A stretch of 64,000 nt of DNA from Kaiparowitsia implicata GSE-PSE-MK54-09C (lineage in GTDB: Bacteria; Cyanobacteriota; Cyanobacteriia; Elainellales; Elainellaceae): the NCBI GenBank assembly GCA_019359435.1, contig JAHHHI010000069.1:57889-121888 (forward strand), written 5' to 3'. Numbering within the stretch: the stretch's first letter is position 1; each line of letters starts with the position of its first letter. This document shows, piece after piece, positions 1 through 8,904 of the stretch. A program made the translations under genes and the position numbers. The notes beneath the pieces were generated by a model. The model did not search any database. It saw only the letters and a list, made by a program, of their open reading frames with translations, and was not told the DNA's origin.

Positions 1-210
1 TTCAAACGCGCTCAAGAGCAGAAACCCGTCGTCAAAATCGATATGGCAGCGGGAGACAAGATTGTTGTGTTATCGGGCCCATTTAAGGACTTTGAGGGCG
101 AAGTCATTGAAGTGAGCCCTGAACGCAGCAAGTTGAAGGCGTTGCTCTCGATTTTTGGACGAGACACACCGGTCGAGTTGGAGTTTAACCAGGTTCAGAA
201 ACAGAGTTAA
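1..210 (+). CDS. nusG: NusG, C-terminal part (truncated by window edge)
   Basis: Frame 1 is open from the first base to a TAA at 208-210 and encodes about 69 residues. The residues around [16 protein letters not shown] form a KOW motif, and the chain ends in the short beta-strand tail usual for NusG. NusG binds RNA polymerase and joins it to the antitermination and ribosome machinery. The position immediately before rplK, with 8 bases between, is the classical nusG-rplK-rplA-rplJ-rplL order and supports the call. The N-terminal NGN domain lies left of the window. Confidence 0.9.
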   Translation, partial: FKRAQEQKPVVKIDMAAGDKIVVLSGPFKDFEGEVIEVSPERSKLKALLSIFGRDTPVELEFNQVQKQS

Positions 211-218
211 TCGAAATA

Positions 219-644
219 ATGGCAAAGAAGGTCGTAACAGTTATCAAGTTGGCAATTCAGGCGGGCAAGGCAAACCCTGCACCTCCGATTGGTCCTGCGC
301 TAGGTCAGCATGGGGTCAACATCATGATGTTCTGCAAAGAATATAATGCTAAGACCGCTGACCAGACGGGAACAGTAATTCCGGTAGAGATTTCGGTCTT
401 TGAAGACCGAAGCTTTACGTTTGTGCTCAAAACACCACCAGCCTCGGTGCTGATTCAAAAAGCAGCCGGTATCGATAAAGGTTCTGGTGAGCCAAACAAG
501 AAAAAAGTTGGCTCTATTACTCGCGATCAGTTAAAAGAGATTGCAGAGAAGAAAATGCCTGACCTAAATGCCAATGATGTAGAAGCCGCCATGAAAATTG
601 TGGAAGGGACGGCTCGGAACATGGGCGTGACGGTGACGAGCTAG
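219..644 (+). CDS. rplK: Large ribosomal subunit protein uL11
   Basis: This 141-residue protein has the L11 family length and the proline-rich N-terminal signature [18 protein letters not shown], followed by the C-terminal 23S rRNA-binding domain ([21 protein letters not shown]). L11 forms the base of the GTPase-associated centre with 23S rRNA and the L10-L12 stalk. The ATG lies 8 bases after the nusG stop, which implies co-transcription. No anomaly is visible. Confidence 0.97.
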   Translation: MAKKVVTVIKLAIQAGKANPAPPIGPALGQHGVNIMMFCKEYNAKTADQTGTVIPVEISVFEDRSFTFVLKTPPASVLIQKAAGIDKGSGEPNKKKVGSITRDQLKEIAEKKMPDLNANDVEAAMKIVEGTARNMGVTVTS

Positions 645-768
645 CTGTCTCGGTGGCATTTTTTGATGGCTGAGTGTCTTACAAATTCGCTAAGCTGGTT
701 TGAGTTCGTTTGTTAAACAATTTTGGGGGAGAGACGTTGGTTTCGCGAGCACCCCGAGGAGAATATTA

Positions 769-1485
769 ATGGCAAAAAAAGTATCGCGTCGCTTACAAGC
801 GTTGCTGTCGAAGGTTGAAGAGAGAGCTTATGAGCCGATTGAAGCTCTGCAGCTGTTGAAGGACACCGCGACGGCAAAGTTTTCAGAGTCTGCTGAAGCA
901 CACATTCGACTAGGGATTGATCCGAAGTACACTGATCAGCAACTGCGCACCACAGTGGCATTGCCCAAGGGCACTGGTCAAACTGTTCGAGTTGCAGTGA
1001 TTGCTAGGGGTGAGAAGGTAACAGAAGCGTCTAACGCCGGTGCCGATTTATCGGGCTCTGAAGAGTTGATCGACGAAATTCAGAAAGGAATGCTGGATTT
1101 TGATGTGTTGGTGGCTACGCCAGATATGATGCCCCAAGTGGCAAAGCTAGGGCGATTGCTGGGTCCCCGGGGTTTGATGCCGTCTCCAAAAGGGGGGACG
1201 GTCACCTTTGACTTAGGTCGAGCCATTGAAGAGTTCAAAGCAGGTAAGCTAGAATTTCGTGCTGATCGTACGGGGATTGTGCATGTTATGTTTGGTAAGG
1301 CTTCCTTTTCTGCTGAGGATTTGTTGGTCAATTTGAAGGCGTTGCAAGAAACGATTGACCGCAATCGCCCCTCGGGAGCAAAAGGCCGTTATTGGCGATC
1401 GCTCTATGTTGCCGCTACGATGGGTCCTGCAATTGAAGTGGATATCAGCGTCCTCCGAGATCTGAAAACTTCAGATGCCGCATAG
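769..1485 (+). CDS. rplA: Large ribosomal subunit protein uL1
   Basis: Starting at the ATG at 769 gives 238 residues, the usual L1 length, beginning [20 protein letters not shown], with a GAGGAG-like ribosome-binding site a few bases upstream. An upstream in-frame start at 700 would add 23 residues with no family resemblance. The signature [19 protein letters not shown] is present around residues 125-145. L1 forms the mobile L1 stalk at the E site and, in many bacteria, represses its own operon. It follows rplK after 124 bases. Confidence 0.95.
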   Translation: MAKKVSRRLQALLSKVEERAYEPIEALQLLKDTATAKFSESAEAHIRLGIDPKYTDQQLRTTVALPKGTGQTVRVAVIARGEKVTEASNAGADLSGSEELIDEIQKGMLDFDVLVATPDMMPQVAKLGRLLGPRGLMPSPKGGTVTFDLGRAIEEFKAGKLEFRADRTGIVHVMFGKASFSAEDLLVNLKALQETIDRNRPSGAKGRYWRSLYVAATMGPAIEVDISVLRDLKTSDAA

Positions 1486-1529
1486 AAACGTTCCTTTAGA
1501 AGGCCGACAAGCTTGATCTATTTTCATAA

Positions 1530-1715
1530 CTGAATACAACGCCGGAGACAGTGGGTGCTTTAGGGCTTAATATCCTGCCGAGGTTGTTGGGAGATACATA
1601 ATCTATTCTGATCTCAGAAATAGATTGTGCGATCAAGCGACCCCGGCTACCCTGCCGGTTTTTTTTATGGAAATGGTCGTCAGTTGTTCACAACACCCAA
1701 AAAACAGGAGGTGAG
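1530..1715 (+). promoter_or_regulatory. Candidate L10 (rplJL) mRNA leader
   Basis: The 236 bases between rplA and rplJ hold no ORF but contain several self-complementary stretches, ending in a hairpin plus T-run at 1643-1666. In bacteria the L10(L12)4 complex binds a structured leader ahead of rplJ and represses its own synthesis, and this position and make-up fit such a leader. I did not fold it, so the assignment rests on location, hairpins and established knowledge of the operon. Confidence 0.5.
1643..1666 (+). terminator. Hairpin with T-run before rplJ (attenuator or terminator)
   Basis: CCGGC at 1643-1647 pairs with GCCGG at 1654-1658 around a six-base loop and is followed at once by eight T residues (1659-1666). 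This is an intrinsic-terminator shape placed 55 bases before the rplJ start, so it could end rplKA transcripts or act as an attenuator for rplJL. Confidence 0.6.
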
Positions 1716-1721
1716 ACATGT

Positions 1722-2255
1722 ATGGGTAGAACGTATGAAGATAAGAAAGTGCTCGTTGCAGAGATCAAAGAGCAACTAAGCCAGACACAGATGGCCATCG
1801 TCATTGATTACAAAGGCCTAACAGTTGCCGAAATTACTCAGTTGCGCAACCAATTGCGTCCTTCAGGTGCCAAATGCAAAATCGCCAAAAACACGCTGAT
1901 GAAAATCGCGATTGATGGGGATGATAGCTGGCAACCGATGACTGAGTTGTGTAAAGACTCATCTGCATTTTTGCTGCTTCAGGATGACATTGGTGGAGCC
2001 ATCAAAGCTTATCAGGCCTTCCAGAAGGCCAGTAAAAAGACAGAGATTCGCGGTGGAGTGCTAGAAGGTAGGGCACTTAGCGAAGCCGACGTCAAAGCCA
2101 TTGGCGATCTGCCGTCGAAGGAAGAGTTGATGGGTCAAATTGCAGGTGCTATTAATTCGGTGACAACTAAGGTGGCCGTAGGCATTAAAGAGGTTCCATC
2201 TTCGCTGGCTCGAGTGCTGCAAGCTGTTGCTGATAAAGAGAACGACGCAGCTTAA
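1722..2255 (+). CDS. rplJ: Large ribosomal subunit protein uL10
   Basis: The 177-residue product begins MGRTYEDKKVLVAEIKEQLS and shows the L10 core (VIDYKGLTVAEITQLRNQLR, then CKIAKNTLMKIAI). L10 anchors the L7/L12 dimers to the 50S stalk. An AGGAGG ribosome-binding site sits about 10 bases before the chosen ATG; a second ATG four bases further upstream is in another frame. rplL follows after 96 bases. Confidence 0.96.
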   Translation: MGRTYEDKKVLVAEIKEQLSQTQMAIVIDYKGLTVAEITQLRNQLRPSGAKCKIAKNTLMKIAIDGDDSWQPMTELCKDSSAFLLLQDDIGGAIKAYQAFQKASKKTEIRGGVLEGRALSEADVKAIGDLPSKEELMGQIAGAINSVTTKVAVGIKEVPSSLARVLQAVADKENDAA

Positions 2256-2351
2256 TGGACAGGGCTAGTTGCGCATCCGTTGACCCGCTACGACCGATTT
2301 CAAGACCAAGATACACACCATTCCATTTGATAGTTTAGGGAGAATGAACCC

Positions 2352-2747
2352 ATGTCTGCAGTAACCGATGAAATTTTAGAAAAGTTGAAAACCCTTTCGC
2401 TGCTTGAAGCGTCTGAGTTGGTCAAGCAAATCGAAGAAGCCTTTGGCGTGACCGCGGCTGCTCCAGCTGGCGGCATGATGATGATGGCACCTGGAGCAGG
2501 TGGCGCGGCCGCCGCTGAAGAAGTCGAAGAGCAAACTGAATTTGATGTCGTGCTGGATGAAGTTCCTGCCGATAAGAAGATTGCAGTGCTTAAGATTGTG
2601 CGTGAATTGACCGGCCTTGGCTTGAAAGAAGCGAAGGAAGTGGTTGAATCTGCACCTAAAGCCATCCAGGAGGGCATTGCAAAAGATGCCGCAGAAGAAG
2701 CGAAGAAAAAGCTGGAAGATGCTGGTGGCAAAGCGTCTGTCAAGTAG
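2352..2747 (+). CDS. rplL: Large ribosomal subunit protein bL12
   Basis: The 131-residue protein has the short N-terminal dimerization part ([20 protein letters not shown]), an Ala/Gly-rich hinge at about residues 35-60, and the C-terminal factor-binding domain ([20 protein letters not shown]). L7/L12 recruits translational GTPases. The run MMMMAPG before the hinge resembles that of other cyanobacterial L12 proteins. This is the last gene of the ribosomal cluster and is followed by a strong terminator. Confidence 0.97.
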   Translation: MSAVTDEILEKLKTLSLLEASELVKQIEEAFGVTAAAPAGGMMMMAPGAGGAAAAEEVEEQTEFDVVLDEVPADKKIAVLKIVRELTGLGLKEAKEVVESAPKAIQEGIAKDAAEEAKKKLEDAGGKASVK

Positions 2748-2791
2748 GTTCGTCACTTTAGGCCGATCTAACGTTAGTTTACCAAATGCCT

Positions 2792-2830
2792 AAAACCGTG
2801 CTGTTCGCGTCGCGAACAGCACGGTTTTTT
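2792..2830 (+). terminator. Strong palindromic terminator of the rplJL operon
   Basis: Arms of 18 bases (AAAACCGTGCTGTTCGCG and its exact complement) flank a single central T, and the 3' arm runs into TTTTTT. The apex CGCGTCGCG is shared with the palindromes near 18972-19051. Confidence 0.85.
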
Positions 2831-3206
2831 GTTGTTTCATCCCTACAACACGGAGCCGAAACAGCCACCGAACTCCTGCGAAACAAATTCCATGGGTAAG
2901 GCTGAAACCCTTGGTAGTCCAATTTTTTGTTTTTTAGCATTTTCTTGTCCCTCGGTATTAGAGACTCACGCCAAGCTAAGAAAACGCATTTTCTATCTGC
3001 TTCCTTGGGCGGCTTCCTTGAGGTAGTGGGCGCGTATCCGAACGCCTGCAACCTTGTTGGGGCCTTAGGCTGAACTTACGTCAAAATATCTTGTACTGAA
3101 CATCGGTGGGCAAGCAATCAGTCCCATTGACTGGAACAATGTTTTGAGGACAGGCGGAAAATGCTACAACACAGTCTATTTCAGCTTTGAGCACATACAT
3201 AATCCC
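2831..3206. other. Intergenic stretch without a supported gene
   Basis: Short ORFs occur on both strands here, but none has a recognisable family or a convincing ribosome-binding site. It links the ribosomal operon to the decayed region that follows. Confidence 0.5.
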
Positions 3207-3536
3207 CTAGGCGACTGACTGGGGCAACAAATTCGGTGTAGAGCCCTTCAGTAACAGGATATTCATGAATAAGTTTAAGGGATTGGGAACTTCGGGCGGG
3301 ATCAGAGAAAGTTCGCCAAGGGCCGTATGTAGGTTGTCGGCGTAGTTATCGTGATTGGGAACTCCGAGCAGTTCGTAGCGATCGCGATCGCACGCAGCAA
3401 TTAACGTGTCATGAATGCCGGGCGAGGCGTCTTCGACCAAGGTGAGGATGGGACGACGGTGGTCGGTATAGAGGATGTCGCCAACTTTTGGGATGATTTT
3501 GCCGAGGATGAATTGCGCCAGGTGATTCGGGATCAA
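3207..3536 (-). pseudogene. Relic of a DUF1989 (urea amidolyase-associated) gene
   Basis: The minus-strand reading contains VEDASPGIHDTLIAACDRDR, then DNYADNLHTALGELSLIPP, then VPNPLNLFMNI. These are the conserved core blocks of DUF1989 proteins, which accompany urea carboxylase/allophanate hydrolase genes. Only about 109 residues remain: the N-terminal part is missing and the C-terminus ends in unrelated sequence soon after LNLFMNI. It is therefore a remnant rather than a working gene. A second relic lies directly upstream on the same strand. Confidence 0.6.
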
Positions 3537-3627
3537 TTACTCGGGTTGTCGACGGACACCATCGCCTCGATTGCAGGGAGAGATTCAATATTGGAGTTCC
3601 TATCTGTAGCTGGAATTTAGAGAATTG

Positions 3628-3711
3628 GTATAAGACGGTCAGATGGGGCCATAGATTGAAATGTTGAAACACCATACTGATGCGGGCAAGCCTGAGTTCG
3701 ATAGCGCTGTT
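3628..3711 (-). pseudogene. Relic of an ABC transporter ATP-binding subunit
   Basis: The minus strand encodes about 28 residues after a stop at 3712-3714. They include MVFQHFNLWPHLTVL, the Q-loop region of amino-acid-type (GlnQ-like) ABC ATPases, preceded by an ELRLAR-like stretch that also fits the family. No Walker A, signature or Walker B motif is nearby. It is a short decayed fragment, probably from the same lost transport/urea locus as the adjacent DUF1989 relic. Confidence 0.5.
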
Positions 3712-3846
3712 TCAGCCCTACGAGGCAGATCTAAACAACGGAAAACTGTTCTGTCCGCGTTGCAGGTAGAACGGTTTTATACATTTGCCAAAACTCACGT
3801 TCTTCCAAGATTTTCCGAGTCGGAGGAATTATCCCATATCAATTCT

Positions 3847-4911
3847 CTAAATACTCGCTACACAAAGAGCGTCGACTATCCAATCTCCCTGGGTTAGAGA
3901 TCGCACCTGCTGAGGCGAGAGGCGAAGAACCCAATGGGTAATGGCCTGCTGTAGCTGGCCGATATCGTCAAAGTGAGCCCAGGCTAACTCGCGTTTGAGT
4001 CCCGCCAGAGCCGCTCTGTCGGATTAACCTGTGGACAGTATGGCGGCTGAAAGACCAAAATGACATTGTCGGGTATCGTCAGAGTCCCAGCGGTATGAGC
4101 GGTGGCATTATCCACCTGAATCAGGTGTAAGTCATCGGGGAACTGGGAAGCAAAGGACTGCAAGACTGCTTCAAATCACTGGCTATCAAGGTGAGAGAAC
4201 TCGACCAGCCAAGACTTGCCCCGTAGAGGCTCCACTAGACCGTAGAGCCAACGATACAAAAACTGCCACTCACCGACCCCGTCGGTTGAACACTGAAACC
4301 CGTCAACGTCCGATGCTGAACCGTGAGCAATCCGACCCGACTCTCATCGCTGCACCAGTAGCGGATGCGACCCTCATAGCGCTGCCTTAACGCGGGACTC
4401 ACCGCGTGGCGCAACTGCTGTCCAAGGTTTGCTGAAAGGACTCAACCGCCCCAGGAGTTTGCTTCTCAGACACCGGACGCGGCACTTTGAGCTGGGCTTT
4501 GAGACCATAGCGTACCGTTTTATGCACCGTTTTGTACGGCACCTGTTGGTCATACACAGCGGCTAACCACTGCTGCACCTCACCATAGCTCCGAAAGCCC
4601 TCTGGCTCTTGCAACTCTCGCTCCAATGCTGCCAGCACGTCGCCGGTAATCGCCCGGGGACGTCCGCACCTAGGCGCCACCTGCACTAACGAGTCGAGGC
4701 CGCTGCGACGATAGTTGCTCAGCCAACGAGATACTGTCGTGCGGTGGTATCCACTCCTCTCAGCTAATGGACAGATCCCCGGGGCCTGTCCCGTCTTCAG
4801 CCACCACAACACCTGGACTTTACTGCGCTGTGAGGCCCGCTGCTGTTGGGCTAAAACTGCTTTCAGCTCCTCAGCTGTTTCGCTGATATCGGTCTTTAGG
4901 ACTCCTGACAT
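3847..4911 (-). pseudogene. IS630-family transposase, disrupted
   Basis: The first 170 residues (4911 down to 4399) are an intact helix-turn-helix module: KTGQAPGICPLAERSGYHRT, then RRSGLDSLVQVAPRCGRPRA. Near 4425 the frame shifts by one base, after which the DDE part continues (CSDESRVGLLTVQHR, VDNATAHTAGTLTIPDN, FQPPYCPQVNPTERLW). An in-frame TGA occurs at LDSQ*FEAV (about 4175), and a second frame change occurs near 4010 before KRELAWAHFDDIGQLQQAI. One frameshift could be programmed as in some IS630 elements, but the stop plus the second shift show decay. Confidence 0.75.
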
Positions 4912-4999
4912 GGGGATAGACCATAACCACTATCTCTACCTGTAGCAAATCTTTAAAGAATTTGTATTATCCAACTTTCCTATTTGATGACACGCCCTA
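3847..4999 (-). mobile_element. Degenerate IS630-family insertion sequence
   Basis: A broken IS630-type transposase fills 3847-4911. The element end on the transposase 5' side is recognisable as TTGATGACACGCCCTA (4984-4999), the same terminal inverted repeat found on the two 128-bp MITEs at 24507-24634 and 41337-41464. I could not find the matching inverted repeat at the other end, so the 3' end of the element seems lost or diverged. Confidence 0.65.
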
Positions 5000-5136
5000 G
5001 AGATAACTCGAGAATTTAGTTTTTACTATGAGTTGCATCGCAGTGTGAAGGCCGAAAAATGTAGCAGGAAAGACAAATTTTTGTACTAATTCTCGGTATA
5101 CAGAATACAGCCGACCTAAGATGTAATTGATATCCC

Positions 5137-6591
5137 ATGACTACTAATACTTCGAATCCTCCGCCTGCCCTTGATGATTCATCGTCAAGCAAGCCATCAG
5201 GACTACTTTATGGCTTGAACGATCGCCCACCTGTGGTTGAATCACTGCTGGTAGCCGTGCAGCACGTGTTGGCCGTATTCGTAGGTATTATTACGCCGCC
5301 GTTGATTATTTGCAATGCAATTTCTTTGCCACCCGATGATACTCGTTACATCGTCAGCATGTCGTTATTTATTTCAGGGGTTGCTTCCTTCGTTCAGGCA
5401 CGCCGCATTGGGCCAGTTGGTTCAGGCTTGTTAAGCATTCAAGGAACCAGTTTCTCCTTTGTGGGACCGATTATTGGCGCGGGGTTAGGGGTGACGGGCG
5501 CTGGCGGGTCACCGCAAGAAGCTATGGCGATGATCGTTGGGCTATGCTTTTTTGGTGCGTTTGTAGAAATTTTTCTAAGTCGGTTTTTGCACTTGGCTAG
5601 CAAAATTATTACACCCTTGGTGACGGGCACCATTGTAATGATTATTGGACTCACGTTGATTCGAGTCGGCATTATTAGCATGGGTGGAGGTGTGCCGACT
5701 CTGGGTACTGAAAACTTTGGCACATTGCAAAACTTAGGCGTTGCGATGCTGGTGCTGCTCACAATTATTGTATTCAACAGCTTTCGAAACCCATATCTGC
5801 GTATGGCATCGGTCGTGGTGGGCTTGATTGTGGGCTATGTGGTCTCGCTAGCATTGGGTATGGTAAACCTAGATGGTTTGAGCGGCTTACCGTTGGTTGC
5901 GCTTCCTATTCCGTTTCGCTACGGAATGAGCTTTAGTTGGGTTGCTTTTGTTCCGTTTGTTTTACTTTATGCCATCACTACAATTGAGTCGATTGGCGAC
6001 TTAACTGCAACTTCAGCAGCATGCGCTGAGCCTGTTGAGGGAAGTATCTACATTCGCCGCATCAAGGGGGGAGTGCTAGGTGATGGTGTCAATTCGCTCG
6101 TAGCTGCTGTCTTTAACACCTTTCCTAATACGACGTTTAGTCAAAACAACGGGGTGATCCAGATTACGGGCGTGGGTAGTCGTTATATTGGGTACTATAT
6201 TTCGGCTATTTTGGCACTGTTGGGTCTATTTCCTGTAATCAGTGGCATTTTTCAAACGCTGCCGCAGCCAGTGTTGGGAGGCGCCACGATCATTATGTTT
6301 GGCTCGATTGTGGTTGCTGGGATGCGAATTCTGCAGTCGGTTGAGCTAGATCGTCGAGCGCTGATTATTGTGGGCACCTCTTTGGCAATGGGATTGGGCG
6401 TGACGTATACCCCAGAGATTCTAGATAATGTGCCTCCAGTGCTTAGGAGTTTGTTGTCGTCAGGAATTTCGGCTGGTGGTTTGACCGCTATTGTGCTTAA
6501 CCTGCTGTTGCCGCGTGACCAAAGCTCTGTTGAAGCCAGTGTGGCTTCGGACCTAGAGGTAGACTCAGAGACCGAGAGTGCTGTCAACTGA
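5137..6591 (+). CDS. NCS2-family xanthine/urate permease
   Basis: A 484-residue integral membrane protein with about 12-14 hydrophobic segments. NCS2 hallmarks are QGTSFSFVGPIIGAGLGV (residues about 105-125), the TTIESIGDLTATSAACAEPV block, and TFPNTTFSQNNGVIQITGVG, the substrate-site region typical of the xanthine/urate (XanP, UacT, PucJ) branch rather than uracil carriers. It probably imports urate or xanthine by ion symport across the inner membrane. The next two genes encode urate hydroxylase and HIU hydrolase, which favours urate or a precursor as cargo. The acidic C-terminal tail is dispensable in related carriers. Confidence 0.88.
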   Translation: MTTNTSNPPPALDDSSSSKPSGLLYGLNDRPPVVESLLVAVQHVLAVFVGIITPPLIICNAISLPPDDTRYIVSMSLFISGVASFVQARRIGPVGSGLLSIQGTSFSFVGPIIGAGLGVTGAGGSPQEAMAMIVGLCFFGAFVEIFLSRFLHLASKIITPLVTGTIVMIIGLTLIRVGIISMGGGVPTLGTENFGTLQNLGVAMLVLLTIIVFNSFRNPYLRMASVVVGLIVGYVVSLALGMVNLDGLSGLPLVALPIPFRYGMSFSWVAFVPFVLLYAITTIESIGDLTATSAACAEPVEGSIYIRRIKGGVLGDGVNSLVAAVFNTFPNTTFSQNNGVIQITGVGSRYIGYYISAILALLGLFPVISGIFQTLPQPVLGGATIIMFGSIVVAGMRILQSVELDRRALIIVGTSLAMGLGVTYTPEILDNVPPVLRSLLSSGISAGGLTAIVLNLLLPRDQSSVEASVASDLEVDSETESAVN

Positions 6592-6875
6592 GAAGTGCAA
6601 TCACCTGACATACACATGAATGTTAGTTTGTGGTGATGCCTAGTTCTTGTTTGTCTCTCATTAGAAGAACTCGCCGGTATCGTTGAGAAACTTTGAAAGT
6701 TTGGATAATGGTTAGTAGGTAATGTCTGTAAACCATCATCAGGGTCTGAGGCTTTGACTGTTATTGGGCTGCAAATATTGGGCTGCAAATTTTTTGTGAA
6801 CTTCCTTGTGATGCAGCGAAGCTGAGGGTTTGGTCGTTAAGCTATTGCGTGATGATTTAGGGACTATTGTCTGGT

Positions 6876-8039
6876 ATGGAAAGCCTAAAGGTTATTGTTA
6901 TTGGTGCTGGGATGGGTGGGCTGTCTACAGGCATTGCAATGCAGCAGGCGGGGTATGAGGTCGAGATCTATGACCGCGTGCGAGAGCTGCGTCCGGCTGG
7001 GGCAGGAATTTCTCTCTGGTCAAATGGTGTTAAGGTGCTGAATCGCTTGGGGTTAGGTAAGGAGATTGCCAGCATTGGCGGTGAAATGAACAGCATGGCC
7101 TACTACGGCAAAACTGGAGAAACTCTGACAGAATTTAGTCTGAAAAGTTTGATTGATACTGTTGGTCAGCGGCCCTATCCTGTAGCGCGGACAGACTTGC
7201 AGGGAATGCTACTGGATGTTTTTGGTGCTGATCAAGTGCAGTTAAATTCCAAATGCGTGGCAGTGGAGCAGGATGCCGACAGCGTAACGGCAATTTTTGA
7301 AGATGGCCGTAAAGCCACAGCAGATGTGCTAGTAGCGGCAGATGGTACCCATTCGTTTATTCGTAGCTATGTGCTGGGACATCTGACAGAGCGTCGCTAT
7401 GTGGGCTATGTCAACTGGAATGGGTTGGTGCCTGCGAGCGATGCACTGGCCCCAAAGGATAGCTGGGTAATTTATGTGGGTGATCATCAGCGGGCGTCGA
7501 TGATGCCTGTGGGAGACGATCGCTTTTATTTCTTTTTTGATGTGCCGCTGCCGAAGGGCACCCAGAGTAACCCTGAAACCTATCGGGAAGAGTTGTCTGG
7601 CTATTTCAAGGACTGGGCAGAGCCAGTGCAAACGCTAATTCAGACGCTTGATCCGCTGAAGACGAATCGGGTAGAGATTCACGATATTGAGCCGCTGACG
7701 GTTTTAACGAAGGGGCGGGTAGCGCTGTTGGGAGATGCAGCCCATAGCACTGCACCGGATTTAGGGCAAGGCGGCTGCCAGGCGATGGAAGATGCGCTAG
7801 TGCTGGCAACTTATCTGCAAACGACGAACGTTAGCGTGGAGGATGCGCTGAATCGCTATGCGGATGCTCGTCGCGATCGGGTGGCGGATGTGATCAATCG
7901 AGCGCGCAAGCGGTCGAATGTGACCCATGGTAAAGACCCTGCTAAGACTCAGAGTTGGTATGAGGCGCTGAAGCAAGAAGATGGCTCTGATATCATGGAT
8001 GCGATCGCCCGCACGATTTTAGCTGGGCCGCTGCAATAA
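6876..8039 (+). CDS. hpxO: FAD-dependent urate hydroxylase
   Basis: The 387-residue group A flavoprotein monooxygenase has an N-terminal Rossmann motif (VIVIGAGMGGLSTGIAMQQA), a mid-protein DG motif region (VLVAADGTHSFIRSY) and the second FAD motif GRVALLGDAAHSTAPDLGQG. Overall sequence, including YVGYVNWNGLVPA and HQRASMMPVGDDRFYFFFD, fits HpxO, which turns urate into 5-hydroxyisourate with NADH and O2. The ATG at 6876 is chosen; a TTG nine bases upstream is in frame. The gene follows the permease by 284 bases and precedes HIU hydrolase by 47, forming a urate degradation unit. A related monooxygenase of other specificity is the alternative, but context argues against it. Confidence 0.85.
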   Translation: MESLKVIVIGAGMGGLSTGIAMQQAGYEVEIYDRVRELRPAGAGISLWSNGVKVLNRLGLGKEIASIGGEMNSMAYYGKTGETLTEFSLKSLIDTVGQRPYPVARTDLQGMLLDVFGADQVQLNSKCVAVEQDADSVTAIFEDGRKATADVLVAADGTHSFIRSYVLGHLTERRYVGYVNWNGLVPASDALAPKDSWVIYVGDHQRASMMPVGDDRFYFFFDVPLPKGTQSNPETYREELSGYFKDWAEPVQTLIQTLDPLKTNRVEIHDIEPLTVLTKGRVALLGDAAHSTAPDLGQGGCQAMEDALVLATYLQTTNVSVEDALNRYADARRDRVADVINRARKRSNVTHGKDPAKTQSWYEALKQEDGSDIMDAIARTILAGPLQ

Positions 8040-8086
8040 GCGCATTTCGCTCGCCGTAAATCTAGAGCATTGCCTACTTAACTAGT

Positions 8087-8443
8087 ATGGGAAAGTTGAC
8101 GACCCACGTTCTTGATACGGCTCATGGTTGCCCTGCGGCTAATCTGACGATTGAGCTGTGGGTGTTGAATGGGGAGGGCGATCGCCGCCTGATTGCCACC
8201 ACAATCACCAATGCCGATGGACGCACCGATGCCCCGATGCTAGCCGATGCGGATTTGGTGCCTGGGGTGTATGAGTTGGTGTTTTGTGTGGGTGGGTATT
8301 TTTCCCAATTTGCAGAATCACTGCCCGAGCCGCCCTTTCTCAATCGCGTGCCGTTGCAGTTTGGCATAGCCGATGCAACAGCGCATTACCATGTGGCACT
8401 GCTGGCGTCTCCCTGGAGCTACAGCACCTATCGCGGCAGTTGA
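8087..8443 (+). CDS. uraH: 5-Hydroxyisourate hydrolase (transthyretin-like)
   Basis: The 118-residue protein carries both HIU hydrolase signatures: LTTHVLDTAHGCPAANL at the N-terminus, with the catalytic His, and the C-terminal YSTYRGS. The length matches the family. It converts 5-hydroxyisourate, the HpxO product, to OHCU. It lies 47 bases after hpxO on the same strand and is very likely co-transcribed. No OHCU decarboxylase, allantoinase or later purine gene is in the window. Confidence 0.92.
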   Translation: MGKLTTHVLDTAHGCPAANLTIELWVLNGEGDRRLIATTITNADGRTDAPMLADADLVPGVYELVFCVGGYFSQFAESLPEPPFLNRVPLQFGIADATAHYHVALLASPWSYSTYRGS

Positions 8444-8526
8444 GCACGCCGAGTATTGAGCAATTTTGGAGTATAGCAAGACGGGTTTAGAGCTGATCCC
8501 AAACTCAGGTGGCGTTGTTGAATTGG

Positions 8527-8904
8527 CTACTCAGTCCATCCTAAAATGTCGCGGATTTGCTGACATAACAGCAAGGGGTTGAAGGGCTTGAGGATAATGC
8601 CTGCGACATCCATTTGAGCAAAGCGATCGTGATCGCTCGGCAGTGTTTTGGCAGTTAGAAGAATAATGCTGACCGCTTGCGTTCTCGGGGTAGCCTGAAG
8701 CGTATTGTAAATCTGAAACCCGTCGATATCTGGCATGGAGATGTCTAGCAGAATGACGTCGAATAACTGTTGAATTGCTAGGTTGAGCCCTTCAGTTCCT
8801 GACTCTGCAAGCTGCACCTCCCAACCGCCCAAGTCTTCTAAACAGGCTTGAACCACGGCCCGAATGCGCGCTTCATCTTCGATTAGTAAGATTCGTTGGG
8901 GCAT
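8527..8904 (-). CDS. Stand-alone response regulator receiver
   Basis: A single-domain receiver of 125 residues: acidic pocket in LLIEDEARIRA, phosphorylatable Asp in VILLDISMPDIDGFQ, the Thr of ILLTAKTLP and the Lys in GIILKPFNPLLL. It has no output domain, so it probably passes phosphate on or acts by protein contact. Its start overlaps the 3' end of the upstream sensor kinase gene by 22 bases, so it is presumably that kinase's partner. Confidence 0.93.
   Translation of the reverse strand: MPQRILLIEDEARIRAVVQACLEDLGGWEVQLAESGTEGLNLAIQQLFDVILLDISMPDIDGFQIYNTLQATPRTQAVSIILLTAKTLPSDHDRFAQMDVAGIILKPFNPLLLCQQIRDILGWTE

Noticed and set aside
2300..2756. Two minus-strand ORFs opposite rplL
   Set aside because: Shadows of the strongly coding rplL gene.
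3661..3897. 78-residue plus-strand ORF in the decayed region
   Set aside because: Its first part is antisense to the ABC ATPase relic and its last part to the transposase end; no plus-strand family is seen.
5096..5108. NtcA-like site GTA-TACAGAA-TAC before the purine permease
   Set aside because: The spacer is seven bases, not eight, so it does not meet the consensus; kept out despite the attractive nitrogen context.
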